Shown here in pieces: positions 48,541-61,563 of a stretch of DNA of 64,000 nucleotides; the stretch's first letter is position 1, and each line of letters opens with the position of its first letter. The notes under the pieces are model-generated. The model searched no databases and was not told the origin of the DNA. It saw only the letters and a list, made by a program, of their open reading frames with translations. Origin of the DNA: Monarcha castaneiventris obscurior (Eukaryota; Chordata; Aves; Passeriformes; Monarchidae); the NCBI GenBank assembly GCA_026261815.1, contig JAMPIT010000493.1, positions 9,565,501 to 9,629,500 on the forward strand, read 5' to 3'. A program made the position numbers and the translations under genes.

Positions 48541-50502
48541 CCTCTGGAGAAGAACAGCTCTGTTTATTTGCCGTAGAGGGGTGGAGAGAGAAACTGAACT
48601 CGTGTTTATTTTGCACACGGATATTGGAGCTGCTGGCATGAAAGGAGGGCTCTCTGCTCTGCCAGGCCAATCAAGGAGAGCATTTTCATGGCCCAAACCT
48701 CTCCCCCTCCCTGGCTGGCAGCAGCTTTTGAAGGCCAGGCCCAAAGGTGGCCGAGCCACACAAGGTCCCCTCTTGTGTCCTGGTCTCATCCAGGTGTGGA
48801 ACAACGGGGCTTGTGCTGCCCCAAGGAAATTGGGAGTAAGGGGATCCCAAATGCTGCTTTCAGTGCTGATGCCCCTCAGCAGGAGATCCTGAAAGGCTCC
48901 TTGAAATTGAGCAAATGGAATGGGGTGTGGAGGATGAAGGGGTTTAGGAACGCGGCTTTCGGCTTTTGAGGGGAAGTGAGGAGCTTTAAGGCAAAGCTGA
49001 GGGAGTTCTGCTTTTTCTCAGGTATAAACCCAAAGTAAAGCTGGGAACTCAGCCTGCCTGGTCCCTGCAGCTGAGCCAGACCAAATCCAGGAGCTGGGCA
49101 TTTAGGGATGGCTCCATGTGCCATCCCTATGGAAAATCCCAACCTGCATCCCAGTGGGGAGCTCCAGCAACCACTGCTGGTCCACACAGGTCATGGAGGT
49201 CCAAAATTTGCCTTCAAAAGCTCAGAAGTGATCCTGAAAATCCAGTTTATGAACTCATTATCTGCATGTGAGGAGGCCAAAGCTCCAGACCAAATCCAAT
49301 TCTTCTTTTTAAATCTTGGATTCTTTGCTCTAAACCAAGAGTCACTCCCCAAAATATCACCTCACTTCCTGCTCATGAAATACTTTGCAGTGAGTGCAAG
49401 AATGAGGGACAAACTGTCACTGAGAATTTCTACTTTCAGCAAAAATCTGAGTCCTCCTGGTGGAGTAAAAGTGAAGTTTTACAGGAGTAAAAAATATACA
49501 GAATTTATGGACAGAGATCAGAAATCCTGGCCTGCAGATACAAGATTTGCAGCTCAAGTTAATTTCCTGTGGTGTTGTATGAAGAGTTTTAGAATCCTAG
49601 TTGGTTTTTTGTCTGAAACACTCCTTCTAGAGGAAAAAAATCACCTAAATCACAATCTAAGTGCTTGTTCTTGATGTTCTCCTGCAAGTCTGTCCTTAAA
49701 AATCCTCCAAACTGGTGAAACTCTGTCAGTCCATGTTTTTTAATTGACCCTGGAGTGATGCTGCTGGAGCTTTTCCTGTGCTTTGTCTCTTGTGGGGCCA
49801 TTTGTGAGCCTGGAGAACGACGTGGGTGTAGGGAAGTAAAAAATGATAAAGATTTAACAACTTTCCAAAATTTGTCTGAGTTGTTTCTTGCTTTACTCAA
49901 TTTGCCTGTCCAGGGAGATGAGATGTGCATCCCATGGGATCCCTGCTCCGGGCAGCAGTGACATCCTGCATCCTGATAGTGAAATCTAGGGGAGCATCCT
50001 GTCCCTGGAAGTGGAAAAAACAAAAAAAAATCAACCCCCCAAAGGTGTTAAAGCTTCCTAAACACAGCTGAAGTGGGGAGCAGGGTGGTGGGCAGGAAGT
50101 CAGGAGCCTGGTGAAGCCTGTTAAGATGGAAAAAGTGAAGTAACCCAGCACAGTGAGCTATTCAGGGCTGCAAAAAGTGGGGAAAGCAAAAAGGAGACGG
50201 AGGCAGGGAGATTGAAATTCAGCTGGAGCTCGGGGGTCTCCGGGCAGCAGCTGTAGATCATGTCTGGCAAAGCAAGTGTTTATTTGGACAATAATAGCCT
50301 TGAAGCCTCCTGATAAAACCATCTCCTTGCACTTCCATCCGTAATACTGCCAGAGGTTTCCTTAAGTATTCCCTTCTACTGGGATGTAAAGCAATCCCTG
50401 CTCCCGGCGTTCTCGGCGGAAGTGGGGGATGAAAATGATTTCCCTTGCAGGGGGCAGGCAGGGATATTTTTAAAAAAAAAGGGGGTTAAAAACCAAAAAA
50501 CC
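48541..50502. other. unique non-coding sequence
   Basis: No gene recognised. The plus frame 49108-49674 (188 codons) is the longest outside repeats here; it has no family signature that I can see and no clear start context, so it is not called. Confidence 0.5.
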
Positions 50503-50524
50503 AAAAAAAAAAAAAAAAAAAAAA
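50503..50524 (+). repeat. poly-A run (22 A)
   Basis: Preceded by AAAAACCAAAAAACC. No retrocopy is recognisable upstream, so it is treated as a simple repeat. Confidence 0.9.
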
Positions 50525-51999
50525 GGAAGGGTCAGTCTTTTGTTCCGTTTTTTTTTTCTTTTTATCCACATCTTTAATGATTTCCTTGGAAAAACAAACG
50601 TGGCGATGGATCCTGGGCTCCTGAGGAAACACCAGAGGAAGGCGGCTGTTTTCCGAAGCCCTCTCGCCATGTGGCTGCTGCTGGGTGCCTTTTGTCTCCC
50701 TGGTTTCCTGAACATGGATGGAAAGCGTGGCCCTTTCATAATCCAGCCCCTCTCCCTCCCCTCTCTGCCTTTGTACAGTCGATAGGAGAAAGGAACCAGC
50801 TGCAAAAAAAAAAAAAAAAAAGCCTTTTCATGTCTCCCGTTGCTCCCTGACCCCCCTTCAACACCTTGGGGTGCCCGTGGGGATTTCCAGCATTTCTTAG
50901 GTTACATTATGGCAATCTCCTCCTCCTTGAACTTGATGGCAGCTTGGGCTCACAGGAGCAGCTGCCTCCTGAATTTTAGCGTGGATTTTTGGGAGGAAAA
51001 AAAAAGGAATTCTGAGTTGTTTTCTTCTCTTCTAAGAGATTCGACTCGGCCTTCCCAAAGTAAGAGAATGTGGAAAGGGGTGTTGAGTTTAAGATGTGAA
51101 TGAATTAAAACAAGTCTGGGTTTAAAATCCGGGATTAAACTCAAATGTGGGAATTCATCAAGCGCGTGGATGAATATTAAGGGTAAATTCCACTCTGTGC
51201 TTAACTGCCTTGTAAAGTACTCGGGGCCTTCAGTGCCATGAAGCAGCTGTAAAAAACCCAATGCAATCCCAAATGCAGGATCCTCATCCCATGGAGAGGG
51301 GGAAAGGATGAAGGAAATCGAAGTATTGGATGCCAGGGAAGTGATTCTGGTCTGTTCTTTACCTTTAAGTTGTGATGCCACCAGAAAAGGCCAGAAAATG
51401 GCATTTTCAGGAGAAATTGGAAAGAACAAAGTTAAAGGTTTTCCTATGGCTGCCAACCATCCTTCAGGCTTTCTTGGAATTTTTTCTTTTTCATTTCCAA
51501 CAGGAATATTTACGGGAAAAAAAAAAAAGAAATTTCTTCTTCTCAGTGCAATCCTATGGAAAACTGCTCCTTTTTCATGAAATCACTCAGTGAGTGTCAC
51601 TTTCTTGGTAGATGAATATAAAATCAATTTCGATGTATTTATAGATAGGTTTAAACCTGGAAGGTGATGCTTGGTTGTGTAGTTTGACATCAAGAAGATT
51701 AAAATCCACTCTGTAACCTCTTACCAAGAGAAATAATCTCTATTTTGCTGAAACAGCTGCTCTTTACTTGAAGGCCACCAGGCCTTGAGAAGTTTCTCCT
51801 TCCTTAAACATTTGTTCATCTCCCTGATCTTTCCCTGCTGGATTTGAACTCATTTAGGAACTGCTGCTCTTCTTTTGTGAGGTGTTTTGGTGATGTTTTT
51901 GTGCTACTTCAGCCCTCTCTGACAATCCTAAACGGGTCCCTTTCCAAGGCTCTTTTCTCAGGGTCTCAGGATTTTTTTTTTGCACCTTTTTCCTGCAGC
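50525..51999. other. unique non-coding sequence
   Basis: No gene recognised. Contains an A18 run at 50804-50821 and a T10 run at 51972-51981. Confidence 0.55.
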
Positions 52000-52018
52000 T
52001 TTTTTTTTTTTTTTTTTT
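52000..52018 (+). repeat. poly-T run (19 T)
   Basis: Uninterrupted T run next to the 52.2-kb minisatellite. Confidence 0.9.
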
Positions 52019-52220
52019 CCCCACACATCTGGTTTCCAATCTGGAGCTCAGAATGGGATCAATCTGCCCAACACTCACCAGGAATGTACATCATAAAAAA
52101 GACAGAGGCCACATTGCAGGCGAGCCGTCAGCACGGCGCAGTGACCGAAATATGAAATATTGACCCAGGCTGCAGAGAGCCGAGCTCCATCCGGGCTCTT
52201 TTATGAGCTGCTGCTCTGCA

Positions 52221-52606
52221 AATGGACCCCCAAAATAAAAGCTGTGGTCAGTGATGGCCCATTCTGGAAATGGAGCCCCCAAAATAAAAGCTGTGGTCAG
52301 TGATGGCCCATTCTGGAAATGGAGCCCCCAAAATAAAAGCTGTGGTCAGTGATGGCCCATTCTGGAAATGGAGCCCCCCAAAATAAAAGCTGTGGTCAGT
52401 GATGGCCCATTCTGGAAATGGACCCCCCAAAATAAAAGCTGTGGTCAGTGATGGCCCATTCTGGAAATGGACCCCCCAAAATAAAAGCTGTGGTCAGTGA
52501 TGGCCCATTCTGGAAATGGAGCCCCCCAAAATAAAAGCTGTGGTCAGTGATGGCCCATTCTGGAAATGGAGCCCCCAAAATAAAAGCTGTGGTCAGTGAT
52601 GGCCCA
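52221..52606 (+). repeat. 49/50-bp minisatellite, 8 copies
   Basis: AAAATAAAAGCTGTGGTCAG starts at 52232, 52281, 52330, 52380, 52429, 52478, 52528 and 52577. The rest of the unit is TGATGGCCCATTCTGGAAAT then GGAG or GGAC and a C run of variable length, which makes the 49/50 alternation. Copies are otherwise nearly identical. Each carries AATAAA on the plus strand. Minus-strand frames of 60-63 codons are repeat by-products. Confidence 0.97.
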
Positions 52607-55600
52607 TGCTCACAGAATATCAGGGAGGTTGTTGGGAATGTACATTAAATACAAATTTGAGGGTGAAAATCTGTCCAAGGGCAAGGATTTGGACTTTTTG
52701 GATCGGCTCAGAATGTTCTGGGATTCGGTGAAAAATGGTGAAAATAGGAAGCCTTTGGGAGGATCTCATTAAACATCATTTCTTTGTATTTATAAGCTGC
52801 TTTATCATATTTTTGATTAATTTTCAAAATTAATTTTCAAAAAAATCCATTTTTTTGAATTCTTTTTGGGAGACCTTTTGGGACAGCAATTTTTGTGCAG
52901 GTTTGGCTTTGTTAATATTTCGCAGTTTAGGTTTGGCTGCTCTGCTGGGTCTGTTGGCCTTTTCCATGTGTTTTATTCCTGACTTTTGGCAAGGATTGGG
53001 CCAGCCTGGAGCTGGGCAGTGCCGTGGGGCTGTGTTTGGTCTGTCGGGGTAGGACTGGGATCCGTTTTTCCTCCCCTTCCAGTAACGTAAACGAGGATTC
53101 CCAGCGATGCCGCTGCTTCCTCGGACACCCAGGGAGCTGTGGGTCGAGCAGGGCAGGAGGTTTCTGGCTTCTTGCAAATATTTCTGGCCCCTTGGAAATT
53201 TATTCTGTAGATAAAGCACAAATAGACTCAGAGAGCCACTGCGCCATCGAGCAAAGACTCTTAAAATTCACTTTGTGTTTCTCCCGCCACAGGATTTCCC
53301 TGGTTTTGGTACTGAGGAAAATATTTCATCTAAAAGCAGGAGAATGTCCTTCCCTTGCCTAATCAGCTGCTGTTTTATATCAAATTAGTGATTAAACCTA
53401 AAATCAGGGGAATAATTGGTCATTTTTCATGTTGAGGTATTGTCATTTGTCCTGGAAATGTCAGGTTTTTGATTCTGAGTGACCCAGCATTTTAATATCC
53501 CTCTATTCAGCACTTCCAAAGCTCATTTTGTTACCAATCTCATGGAAATAAAAGATCAAATCAGCTGCTGAATGCAATTGATACAAGAAAACACAATTTA
53601 AATGGAAAGGATCAATTCTACCAGGCCTGAATTTCTCAGGAAATTGATGTTACTCCTCCCCAGGAACTGGCCAAAACCAGAAGGAATCAAAAAGTCCTGC
53701 ACTTTTCTTAGCAACCCGAACTGAACCAGTGACAAATAATCTGCAATTTTCACCTTCACATCGTTTGTGGAGGGTGGGTTTGGCCTTTCCAAATTACAGC
53801 AAAGCTTTGAGAGCGTCCATGGAATAATTCAGTGAAGAAATTGGGCCCAACCATCATCAGAGCAGTGAGAAAACAAACACGAGTGGATTAACATAATTGC
53901 TTAATCAACAGCGCTCACTGAAGGGCTTGCAAGTGTGTGGAATTAATCATCTCATTGTGAGGAGCATTCTGAGTAATGAACATAATGAGAACTTTGCACA
54001 GCTGGCAGCTATTTTAATCCATTAGCCAGCAAAATAAATAGCTCTAGAAAAACAACATTTCATATTATTTTTTACTCTATAACCAGGCTCGATAGTGAAT
54101 ATTGGGGTTAATTAGAGGAATTAAAGGGAGAATCATCTCCCAAACTTTTCTTCCTGCCCAGCTATGAATGACAACTCCCTCCACAGGAATATTTCCCTCA
54201 GTCATAATTAATAGATTCGACTTTTCCTTGCTCATTGTGTTATTTTGGTGAAATCAGTGGGGTTTTTACTGGGAATGCTGCAGGAAATTCCTCTGGATGG
54301 TGACAAATCCTTGAATTAGGCATGAGGATGATGGTGCAGGAGATTGGGGATCCTCTTTTCTTCCCTGTATTAACCCAGGTATGAACTTGGTGGTCTCCAC
54401 CTTGACCCTCCTGAGAAGATGAAGGTGAACCTGGAATGTTTCAGGCACTGAGGAATTCCCGGGGATAAGGAAATCCTGGGGGAAAAATGAACCAGAATTC
54501 CAAATGCCTCGGGAGATGAAGAATTGAAAATGAATCGGATACATTTTGCTTTTGTCTCTAAGTTTTGGGGTCAGTTTGGGTGCCACAAACCCTCCTTTCA
54601 CCCCAGCTGGGCCTGGGGAGGTCCTGCTTGATTTGCCTGGAATTTATTGTGCTGTTTTCCAAAGGCTGACGTCTTCCAAGGAAATATTTATCCACAGCCA
54701 TCGCTGACCTGTGGTGACTCAGTCAATCTCAGACTGGCAGGAAAAACCAACTTACACCCAGGGATTTGGGAGACAAAGTGCTCCCTCCTGCCTCCAGCCA
54801 ATCCATCTCTGTTCCAGTGCAAGGGTCACTGTTGGAACACTGGACAGCAGCATCTTCCCTCTTCCAGCTGGCCAAGGTTTCCCAGATTCCTCAGGAACAG
54901 CACATGTATAAAGAATTCATGTGTAAAGATTTATAAAGAATCTATAACGCCACCTTTGCGTTTTTCCAAGCGTGGTTTTCTCCTTTAAGAGCGTGAAAAC
55001 GAAGAGAAAACGTTAAATAAAGCAAATAATCCTCAGCATGTTCTGTGGTTTGGCAAAGAGAGCCGAGGGAAGCTTCTTATCTGTGGCCATCCTCCTCCAA
55101 ATCCAGGCTGTCTCCTCTGAGCACTGTGTTAAATACTGCAAAAATCCTCTCAAAACTGATAAGGGAAATGTCAGTGGGATTTTTTTCCCCCCCTTCCTGA
55201 AGTGGGATGTTCAGACAGGGATGTGATCCAGCCTGGAAGTGCTTGAGGGAAAGTACTTAATGCACAAGATTTGAAAGAAAACAGAATTGCAGCGTGATCA
55301 CCACAGATTTCTTGTTTGGCTGTTGAAATCAGGAAGGAGCAAAGGAGTTTTCTTATTGGAACAGTTGGCAAAAATAATACAAAATAAATAACCAGATAAC
55401 CAAAATAACCAGAAGACTAAAAATTTTTCTCAGTAACAAACATTAACTCTTAAGAAAAATAATAATTTGAGAGAATCTTTTCACTCTTTCTCCTATTGGA
55501 CAAGAGGGGATATTTTCTCAGGACACATTTATGGATATTATGATTAATCTTCATAGAGATTTGGATAATAAAATCACCTGCAGAACAAGGTTGAGCTTAT

Positions 55601-56318
55601 AAAGTTAATATTATTACTTTAAAATTGTGTTTTAAAACCATAAAATGAAGGAATAAATAAAGCTGGCAGAATTATAGAAGGCTTCAGGTTGGAAAAGCCT
55701 TCTCTGACTGGAAAGGCAAGGCCAGATTTTTTTCCCCCAATGAAGATTTTAATTAAGACTTTAATTAAGATTTAATTACGAGGATGTCTTCCCTAAATAC
55801 TTAGAATTGCAAGCCAGACTATTTTGATAAGAGGTCATCAAGTAAATAATGAAATGAGATTACCAGGGGCATGAAAAGTGCAGTTATTGGGCAGGTAACA
55901 GATTTTTGGTTGGGGTAAGAGGTTTTCCTGATGTTCCTAAAAATCTAAGGCAAGAATTCCTGCAGTTTATAGAAGAACTTGCCTGCTGATGGTAAGGATT
56001 TTGAATATTTTCTTTTGAAAACAGGCCAGTTAAAGTACCTTGTTTGCAACCCAGTGGTTTATCCTGTTTGAGGAGAAGGAAAATTCCAGGGAAATAAATG
56101 ACAAACCTGGCATTTGTTGTCTCCTTTTTCCCTTTCCAAAGGACTCCACCCTTGTACAGGAGCATTATTCAAGAATTGCTTATCATGGGGAATTAAGTCC
56201 TAAAAACTGAACTCAGATCTTTTTATTATAATTGCTTGGTTTTCCACTTTCTCCAAGCCCCAGGTGGCATCTCCACAGCCACACGGATACTCAGTGCAGG
56301 CTGAACCAAATCAGATCC
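52607..56318. other. unique non-coding sequence
   Basis: No gene recognised. The part at about 53870-54060 is AT-rich with TAATTGCTTAATC and TTAATCC motifs and no repeat; it is a possible conserved element only by appearance. Confidence 0.55.
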
Positions 56319-56562
56319 CAGAGGAACTGGGAAATCTCTGGCTTGGAAAATCTCGGATTTTACTCCTTTTCTGAAACAGAAGGTCCCAAAACTGCTTTCC
56401 TTCTGCTGGGCCAAGAAATGGGACAGCCCATGGATGCATTTCCCCAGAGGAACTGGGAAAACCCTGGCTTGGAAAATCTCGGATTTTACTCCTTTTCTGA
56501 AACAGAAGGTCCCAAAACTGCTTTCCTTCTGCTGGGCCAAGAAATGGGACGGCCCATGGATG
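56319..56562 (+). repeat. 126-bp tandem duplication, two near-identical copies
   Basis: CAGAGGAACTGGGAAA occurs at 56319 and 56445. Both copies contain GGCTTGGAAAATCTCGGATT, CTGAAACAGAAGGTCCC and CTGCTGGGCCAAGAAATGGG and differ at only a few sites, so the event is recent or homogenised. Since 126 is a multiple of three, a 235-codon minus frame (56226-56933) and a 125-codon plus frame pass through it. The minus frame shows a 42-residue duplication but no known domain. Confidence 0.95.
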
Positions 56563-59500
56563 CCTCTGGAGGCTGCAGGACCAACTTCAAACTCATTTGG
56601 TTTCTGTAAATTCCGAGTGCTCCTTCCCAGGACACTTTCCCAGACCCAGTTAACTGGGATCAGCACATCCATAACAGGAAACCACTGCCAAGACTGGGAT
56701 ATTTTCTTCAGATGTTCCTGCAAGGCCGAGGTTTGTTCAGGATCTGGTTGTGCTGTGATAACCAGGAAGGGGCTGAGCTGTGCCCAGTTCCTCCTGTGAT
56801 CCAGACTTGATCTCTCTTCCTCCCCAAAATCCTTGTGTTCTGTTTTATTCCTGTTTAACACTGGGTTTGGGACATTCCTAAAGGCATTTAGGGATTCACT
56901 GCTGGGGAACTGATCCAGTATCCCCAGAGCCATCCTCAGGACATATTTTGGAGGCAGAAGATCCCTGGGAGTCGTTGTTGAAGTAACTTGAGAGAAAATT
57001 GTGCTTTATCTCAAGCCTTCTCTTGCAAAAAAGCCTGATTTTCAAGATTTTCTCAAATCCCTGAGTTGAGCTGATTTTGGGGTGGGTCACAAAGGAAATT
57101 TTCCCCATGGCACATCCCAAAGGTAACCCTGAGTGCTCAGAGGCCTCTGGCAGATCCATTTATCCAAGCCCAACCATGCAGAGCTTCCCTCCCGCTGCCC
57201 TCCGCGGATTCCTCACACGGAGCTTTCTGCACTGCTGCCCTTCCTCATAAGCCTTTGGAACAAAAATCCTCCCTGGCATTTTTTACCCCCTTTCCTTTTA
57301 TTTTTTCCCCCTTCCTCCACCAGGCTTTTGGGGCTTTATCTCAGTGCTGGGGCTGTGCCTGCTGAGGCCTCTCAGAAGGCTCCTTCTGGCCCACGTTCCC
57401 CTCGGTTCAAACACGTCCCTGCCGAGCCTTTGAGCTGAAGGCGGAGATGAAGTCAACAAGTCAAATATGAAAATAAATAAAACTCCAGTTCAAACAAACC
57501 ACTTGCCTCAGTAAATAGCTCCTGGCCCCTTTTCAGGGCTGGCCAGCAAATCATCTGGGCTATCTTGTTTTCCAACAGCTCGAAGGCCTTCAAAGCTTAC
57601 CTTGTTTTGGAGCACTTAATTCAGCTCGTGGAGAAGTGCCTCAGATATTGTTGTGTATCGATGATTCATGATGGCTCTGCTGCAAAATGAAAGCTAAGGA
57701 GCCTAATCAATAAAATAATTGAGTCGCTTTGAACTGGTTCCAGGTCAATTTTTCTTGGCAATTTTTGCACTTCCTGAATTATACCGACCCAAACCATGAA
57801 TAATGATCTAAAATTACACAATATACAGAAACCAGCTGTTAGATAGACTCGGGCAGGGTGATGTCATTGGGCTACTTCTAATCTGGAGCCTTGGATGTTG
57901 CCAGTGATGATGTCACGGCCTTGGCAACCCACGGCTTGAGTTGGTTAAGCACGAGCAGCAATGTGATTTTCCCTGGTTTTTATGGAAAGAACTGATTCGT
58001 GCTCATTATCTCCAACAGAAATGGAAGGGATGTGGGCTTGCATAATTTATCCTACCTACAAGAGGGTGTAAATGGAACCAGAATCCACCGAGAGCCAGCT
58101 CATCAAGAACCCAGAGCCAAAATGTCTTGGACTTGCCCGAAATTCTCCCTCCTAGATCCCATCCCGAACTCCCAGGCCCTCAGAGCAGCTGGATTGAACT
58201 GGGCAGCCCAGTGAGGTGTTTCAGACCAGCCAGATGTGTCCAGGAGCAGCTGCCAGTTCCAGATGGGCCCTGGATGCTCTGGTTTCATTCCAGTGAAAGC
58301 TCCATCAGGCCTCCTATGCTGGATCAAGTCCAGCCCTGCTGCGGGTAACACCAAAATTCCATATATTTTAAATGCTGTGAGCATTCTGGGTTGGAATTCT
58401 TCCCCCATCCCAGTGATAAAACAGGGTGAGCTGGAGCAAAGCTTATCAGCCAGGAGTTCTGGCTATCAATATCCATCAGTATTTGGTTCAAGGAAGGATT
58501 AGGGACTTCCATAGGGTGCAGAATCTTGGAATAACTTATCCATGGAGCAGCTCGGCCTTGTCCCTAAAACTTTTTTAAGGACTGAATGCTGAAGGTTTCT
58601 GTCCCTTCCAACTATGGGTTGTTACCACCTTGACCTGTTGGGAATGTGTTTATTCCAAATGTTCTTCCTTCCTGAAGGGCAGGGATGGTGTCTCCCACGA
58701 CCCACCTGGGCTTGGTCAAACAACAATGAATAAAAATTCGGTATTTTTGTCTCATCTTTGCTGTGATTAAACAGAAACCCAACTTCTTTGTGACTTCTAG
58801 GAGAGAACACTTTAATTTTCAGAACATAAAGAACCATTAGTGGGTGGTGTTTCACAAAGTCTCCCAAGCCAGGCTTGAAAAGATCTGAGTTTCATTAAAA
58901 CTTTGTATAAAATTTCACCTAATTCCTGCTTGTTTATCAGGATGTGTAATTCGATTGCTCTAAGTGACTGAAAATGTATTTCTAGTTGGATGGAAATCTG
59001 TAAACAATCTGGAAGTTTCTTATTTTAACATCATTTTCATTCTGCCTTCAGGGCTTTGTGAGATAATCAAATGTTAGTTTTTCTTTCTAAATGCAGTAGT
59101 CCCCTGCACATCACTCGACAGGAAAATTCAGCCACGGAATTCCAAAGCTCAGCTTTTAAACCTGAAGCAGCCACTTCTGACTTGCAAGGACAGCTTCACA
59201 TCAGCTCAAACACAATAAATTGTCCCACAAAAAATGCTGGTTGTTAGTGGAAAAAAAAAAGACTGAAAGTGTTTTTGAATAGTTCACGACTCAGAAATCA
59301 TGGAATCATTTAGTTGGGAAAGGCTTCTAAGATTGAGTCAAATTGCTCCAAATTCAAATAGAAATGAGTGCAAAATTCTGTCTGCAAGAACCAGAATGAA
59401 GAGGTTTTGGAAATCTCTCCCTTTTCTATTTGCTCTGTTGAAATCTTCTGTATTTAAGCCCTTTCAAGCACAAAAAAGGCTCACAGATGATAAAAATATA

Positions 59501-60298
59501 TAATTTAATATGTAATAAATATAAATTTAACCAGTTTTATGTGCAGAGAGATTCAGTCCTCTGAGAGGACAAATGGTAGAACACGTGAGGGATTTTTGCT
59601 GGGTTTTAAAGCAGCAGTTTTGGTGAGGTGAAAATCCAAACTGATCTCCTGATGCCACATTCAGGAATCTATCATGGAGAAATCTCCAAATTAGCCATTA
59701 ATTACAGCTAACTCTTGAGCTAGCCTTGGTATTTCTCATTTTAAAAGGCAAGGAAGAATTAAAAAGGTCACTCTTGGACCAGAAAAAAAAAAAAAGCAGG
59801 GCTGTACCTTCTTCCCTGAAGGAATCAAGATTCGGAATTTCTCCTCCTGCTCAGGAGTAAATCCCCCATTTTTGAGCTCCTGCTAAAGCCCAGGAGCACC
59901 CAAAGCCTGGGCTGGCCACTGAATCAAGGCTTTTGTGAAAGTCCTGTTGATGGAAATCTCTGCTCCCACTGCCCCTCGTGCTCCATCACCAAGGCAACAG
60001 CAGAGTCGATGCCTGCCCGGTGTTTTCCTTGGAAATCCATCAAAGGAGTCGGGAACGTGCAAGGTTTGGGGCAGGAGAGGCAGCTTGGGCTGCCACGGAT
60101 CCGGGGGCTTTGGTTTGGGAAGCACCAGCCTTGGGCACGGAGGATTTTCTCTCCTTTCTGTGATATTCCAGCAGGCAGGAGTTACAGAATGGTCTTTGCC
60201 ATGAATCCTTCAAAAAAAAAAAAAAAAAAGGGATTTTCTGCTTCGTTGTTAACTCGAACAGTGAAAAATGCTTGGAAAAGAAATCCTGGGTTTTGCTT
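56563..60298. other. unique non-coding sequence
   Basis: No gene recognised. Contains an A18 run at 60212-60229 and a candidate conserved block at about 57440-57990. The frame 57999-58214 and its neighbours show no family signature. Confidence 0.55.
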
Positions 60299-60925
60299 CT
60301 AGAGCTTCCCAGAGATCACATTCCTCAATTTCCACTCAGTTCCTATCAAAGGATCAGTGCAGGGAATCCCACTGATATAAATCCCTAGGAGTTTTGTTTC
60401 CAGAGCTTGAAGACCCTGATTTGCACCTAATTCCTACCCAGGGATCAGTGCAGGAAATCCCATGGATATAAATCCCCAGGAGTTTTCTTTCCAGAGCTGA
60501 AAGTCCCTGATTTCCACCTAATTCCTACCCAAGGATCAGTGCAAGGAATCCCACTGATATAAATCCCTAGGAGTTTTGTTTCCAGAGCCCAAAGTCCCTG
60601 ATTTCCACCTAATTCCTATCCAAGGATCAGTGCAAGGAATCCCACTGATATAAATCCCTAGGAGTTTTCCCTCCAGAGCTGAAAGTCCCTGATTTCCACC
60701 TAATTCCTACTCAGGGATCAGTGCAGGGAATCCCACTGATATAAATCCCCAGGAGTTTTCCTTCCACAGCTCAAAGTCCCTGATTTCCACCTAATTCCTA
60801 CCCAAGGATCAGTACAGGGAATCCCACTGATATAAATCCCTAGGAGTTTTCTTTCCAGAGCTCAAAGTCCCTGATTCCACCCAATTCCTAGCAAAGGGAA
60901 TCCCACTGATACAGACCCCAAGGGC
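60299..60925 (+). repeat. 91-bp minisatellite, about 7 copies
   Basis: GGATCAGT recurs at 60351, 60442, 60533, 60624, 60715 and 60806, exactly 91 bases apart. Each unit holds GGAATCCCACTGATATAAAT, CCCTAGGAGTTTT, CCAGAGCT, AAAGTCCCTGATTTCCACC and TAATTCCTAC. The first (60299-60350) and last (60892-60925) units are partial, and the last has lost the GGATCAGTGC block. Confidence 0.97.
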
Positions 60926-61515
60926 TCTGGAATAACAAACCCTGTCCAGCACCTTTTGAATCCAAGGAAATGTTGAGAAATTAGAATATTTACAAACAAA
61001 TTTTCCCAGACATTCCTGCCTTTAGAGGTTGCTTTGTTTTGGATGAGATTAATGGGAAGGATTCTTCCATGACTTCCATTGAAACAACCAAGCTGTGCCA
61101 AGGGTTTTGTGTTCCACCCCCAATGGAATCAGATTGAAAAAGGACCTGGATTAGGGAGGAAGCCCAGATTTGTTTTAAAGTCTGGCAAATGTGAAAGTCC
61201 TGCTTTAAGAGCAATAGAATAACAAATTCCTTGCAAAAATCCATATATTTTAGGGGTACTGACAAGTTATTTAGGCCCCAAATTGAAGTTTTCTAAAATG
61301 AAAGGAGGGAAGAAAAATTGGGTTATTTATGAGGTAAATTTGTGACTTATCAAATATTTAAACTCAAATTCTACAGCAGCTTCTCCTTCACTCACTCAGG
61401 AGTGGATAAACTCAATTTGTTCAGGGGGTTGCTCAGGTGGGTGAAATTCAGATTTTATGTATTCGACCCCAATGTTTCAGTGCTAAGTAGGAGTGAATTT
61501 GATCCCAAAAAGAGC
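60926..61515. other. unique non-coding sequence
   Basis: Nothing recognised. Confidence 0.55.
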
Positions 61516-61563
61516 ATTACAAATAATCATTCAGAATTTATTACAAATAATAATTCAGAATGT
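61516..61563 (+). repeat. 24-bp tandem duplication
   Basis: ATTACAAATAATCATTCAGA begins at 61516; a copy with one change begins at 61540. Confidence 0.88.

Noticed and set aside
49108..49674. 188-codon plus frame
   Set aside because: No recognisable domain or signal; single-sequence evidence is not enough to call a gene.
50503..50821. Poly-A runs as tails of processed retrocopies
   Set aside because: No recognisable coding or RNA-derived sequence lies upstream, and CR1, the main bird LINE, does not make poly-A-tailed copies efficiently.
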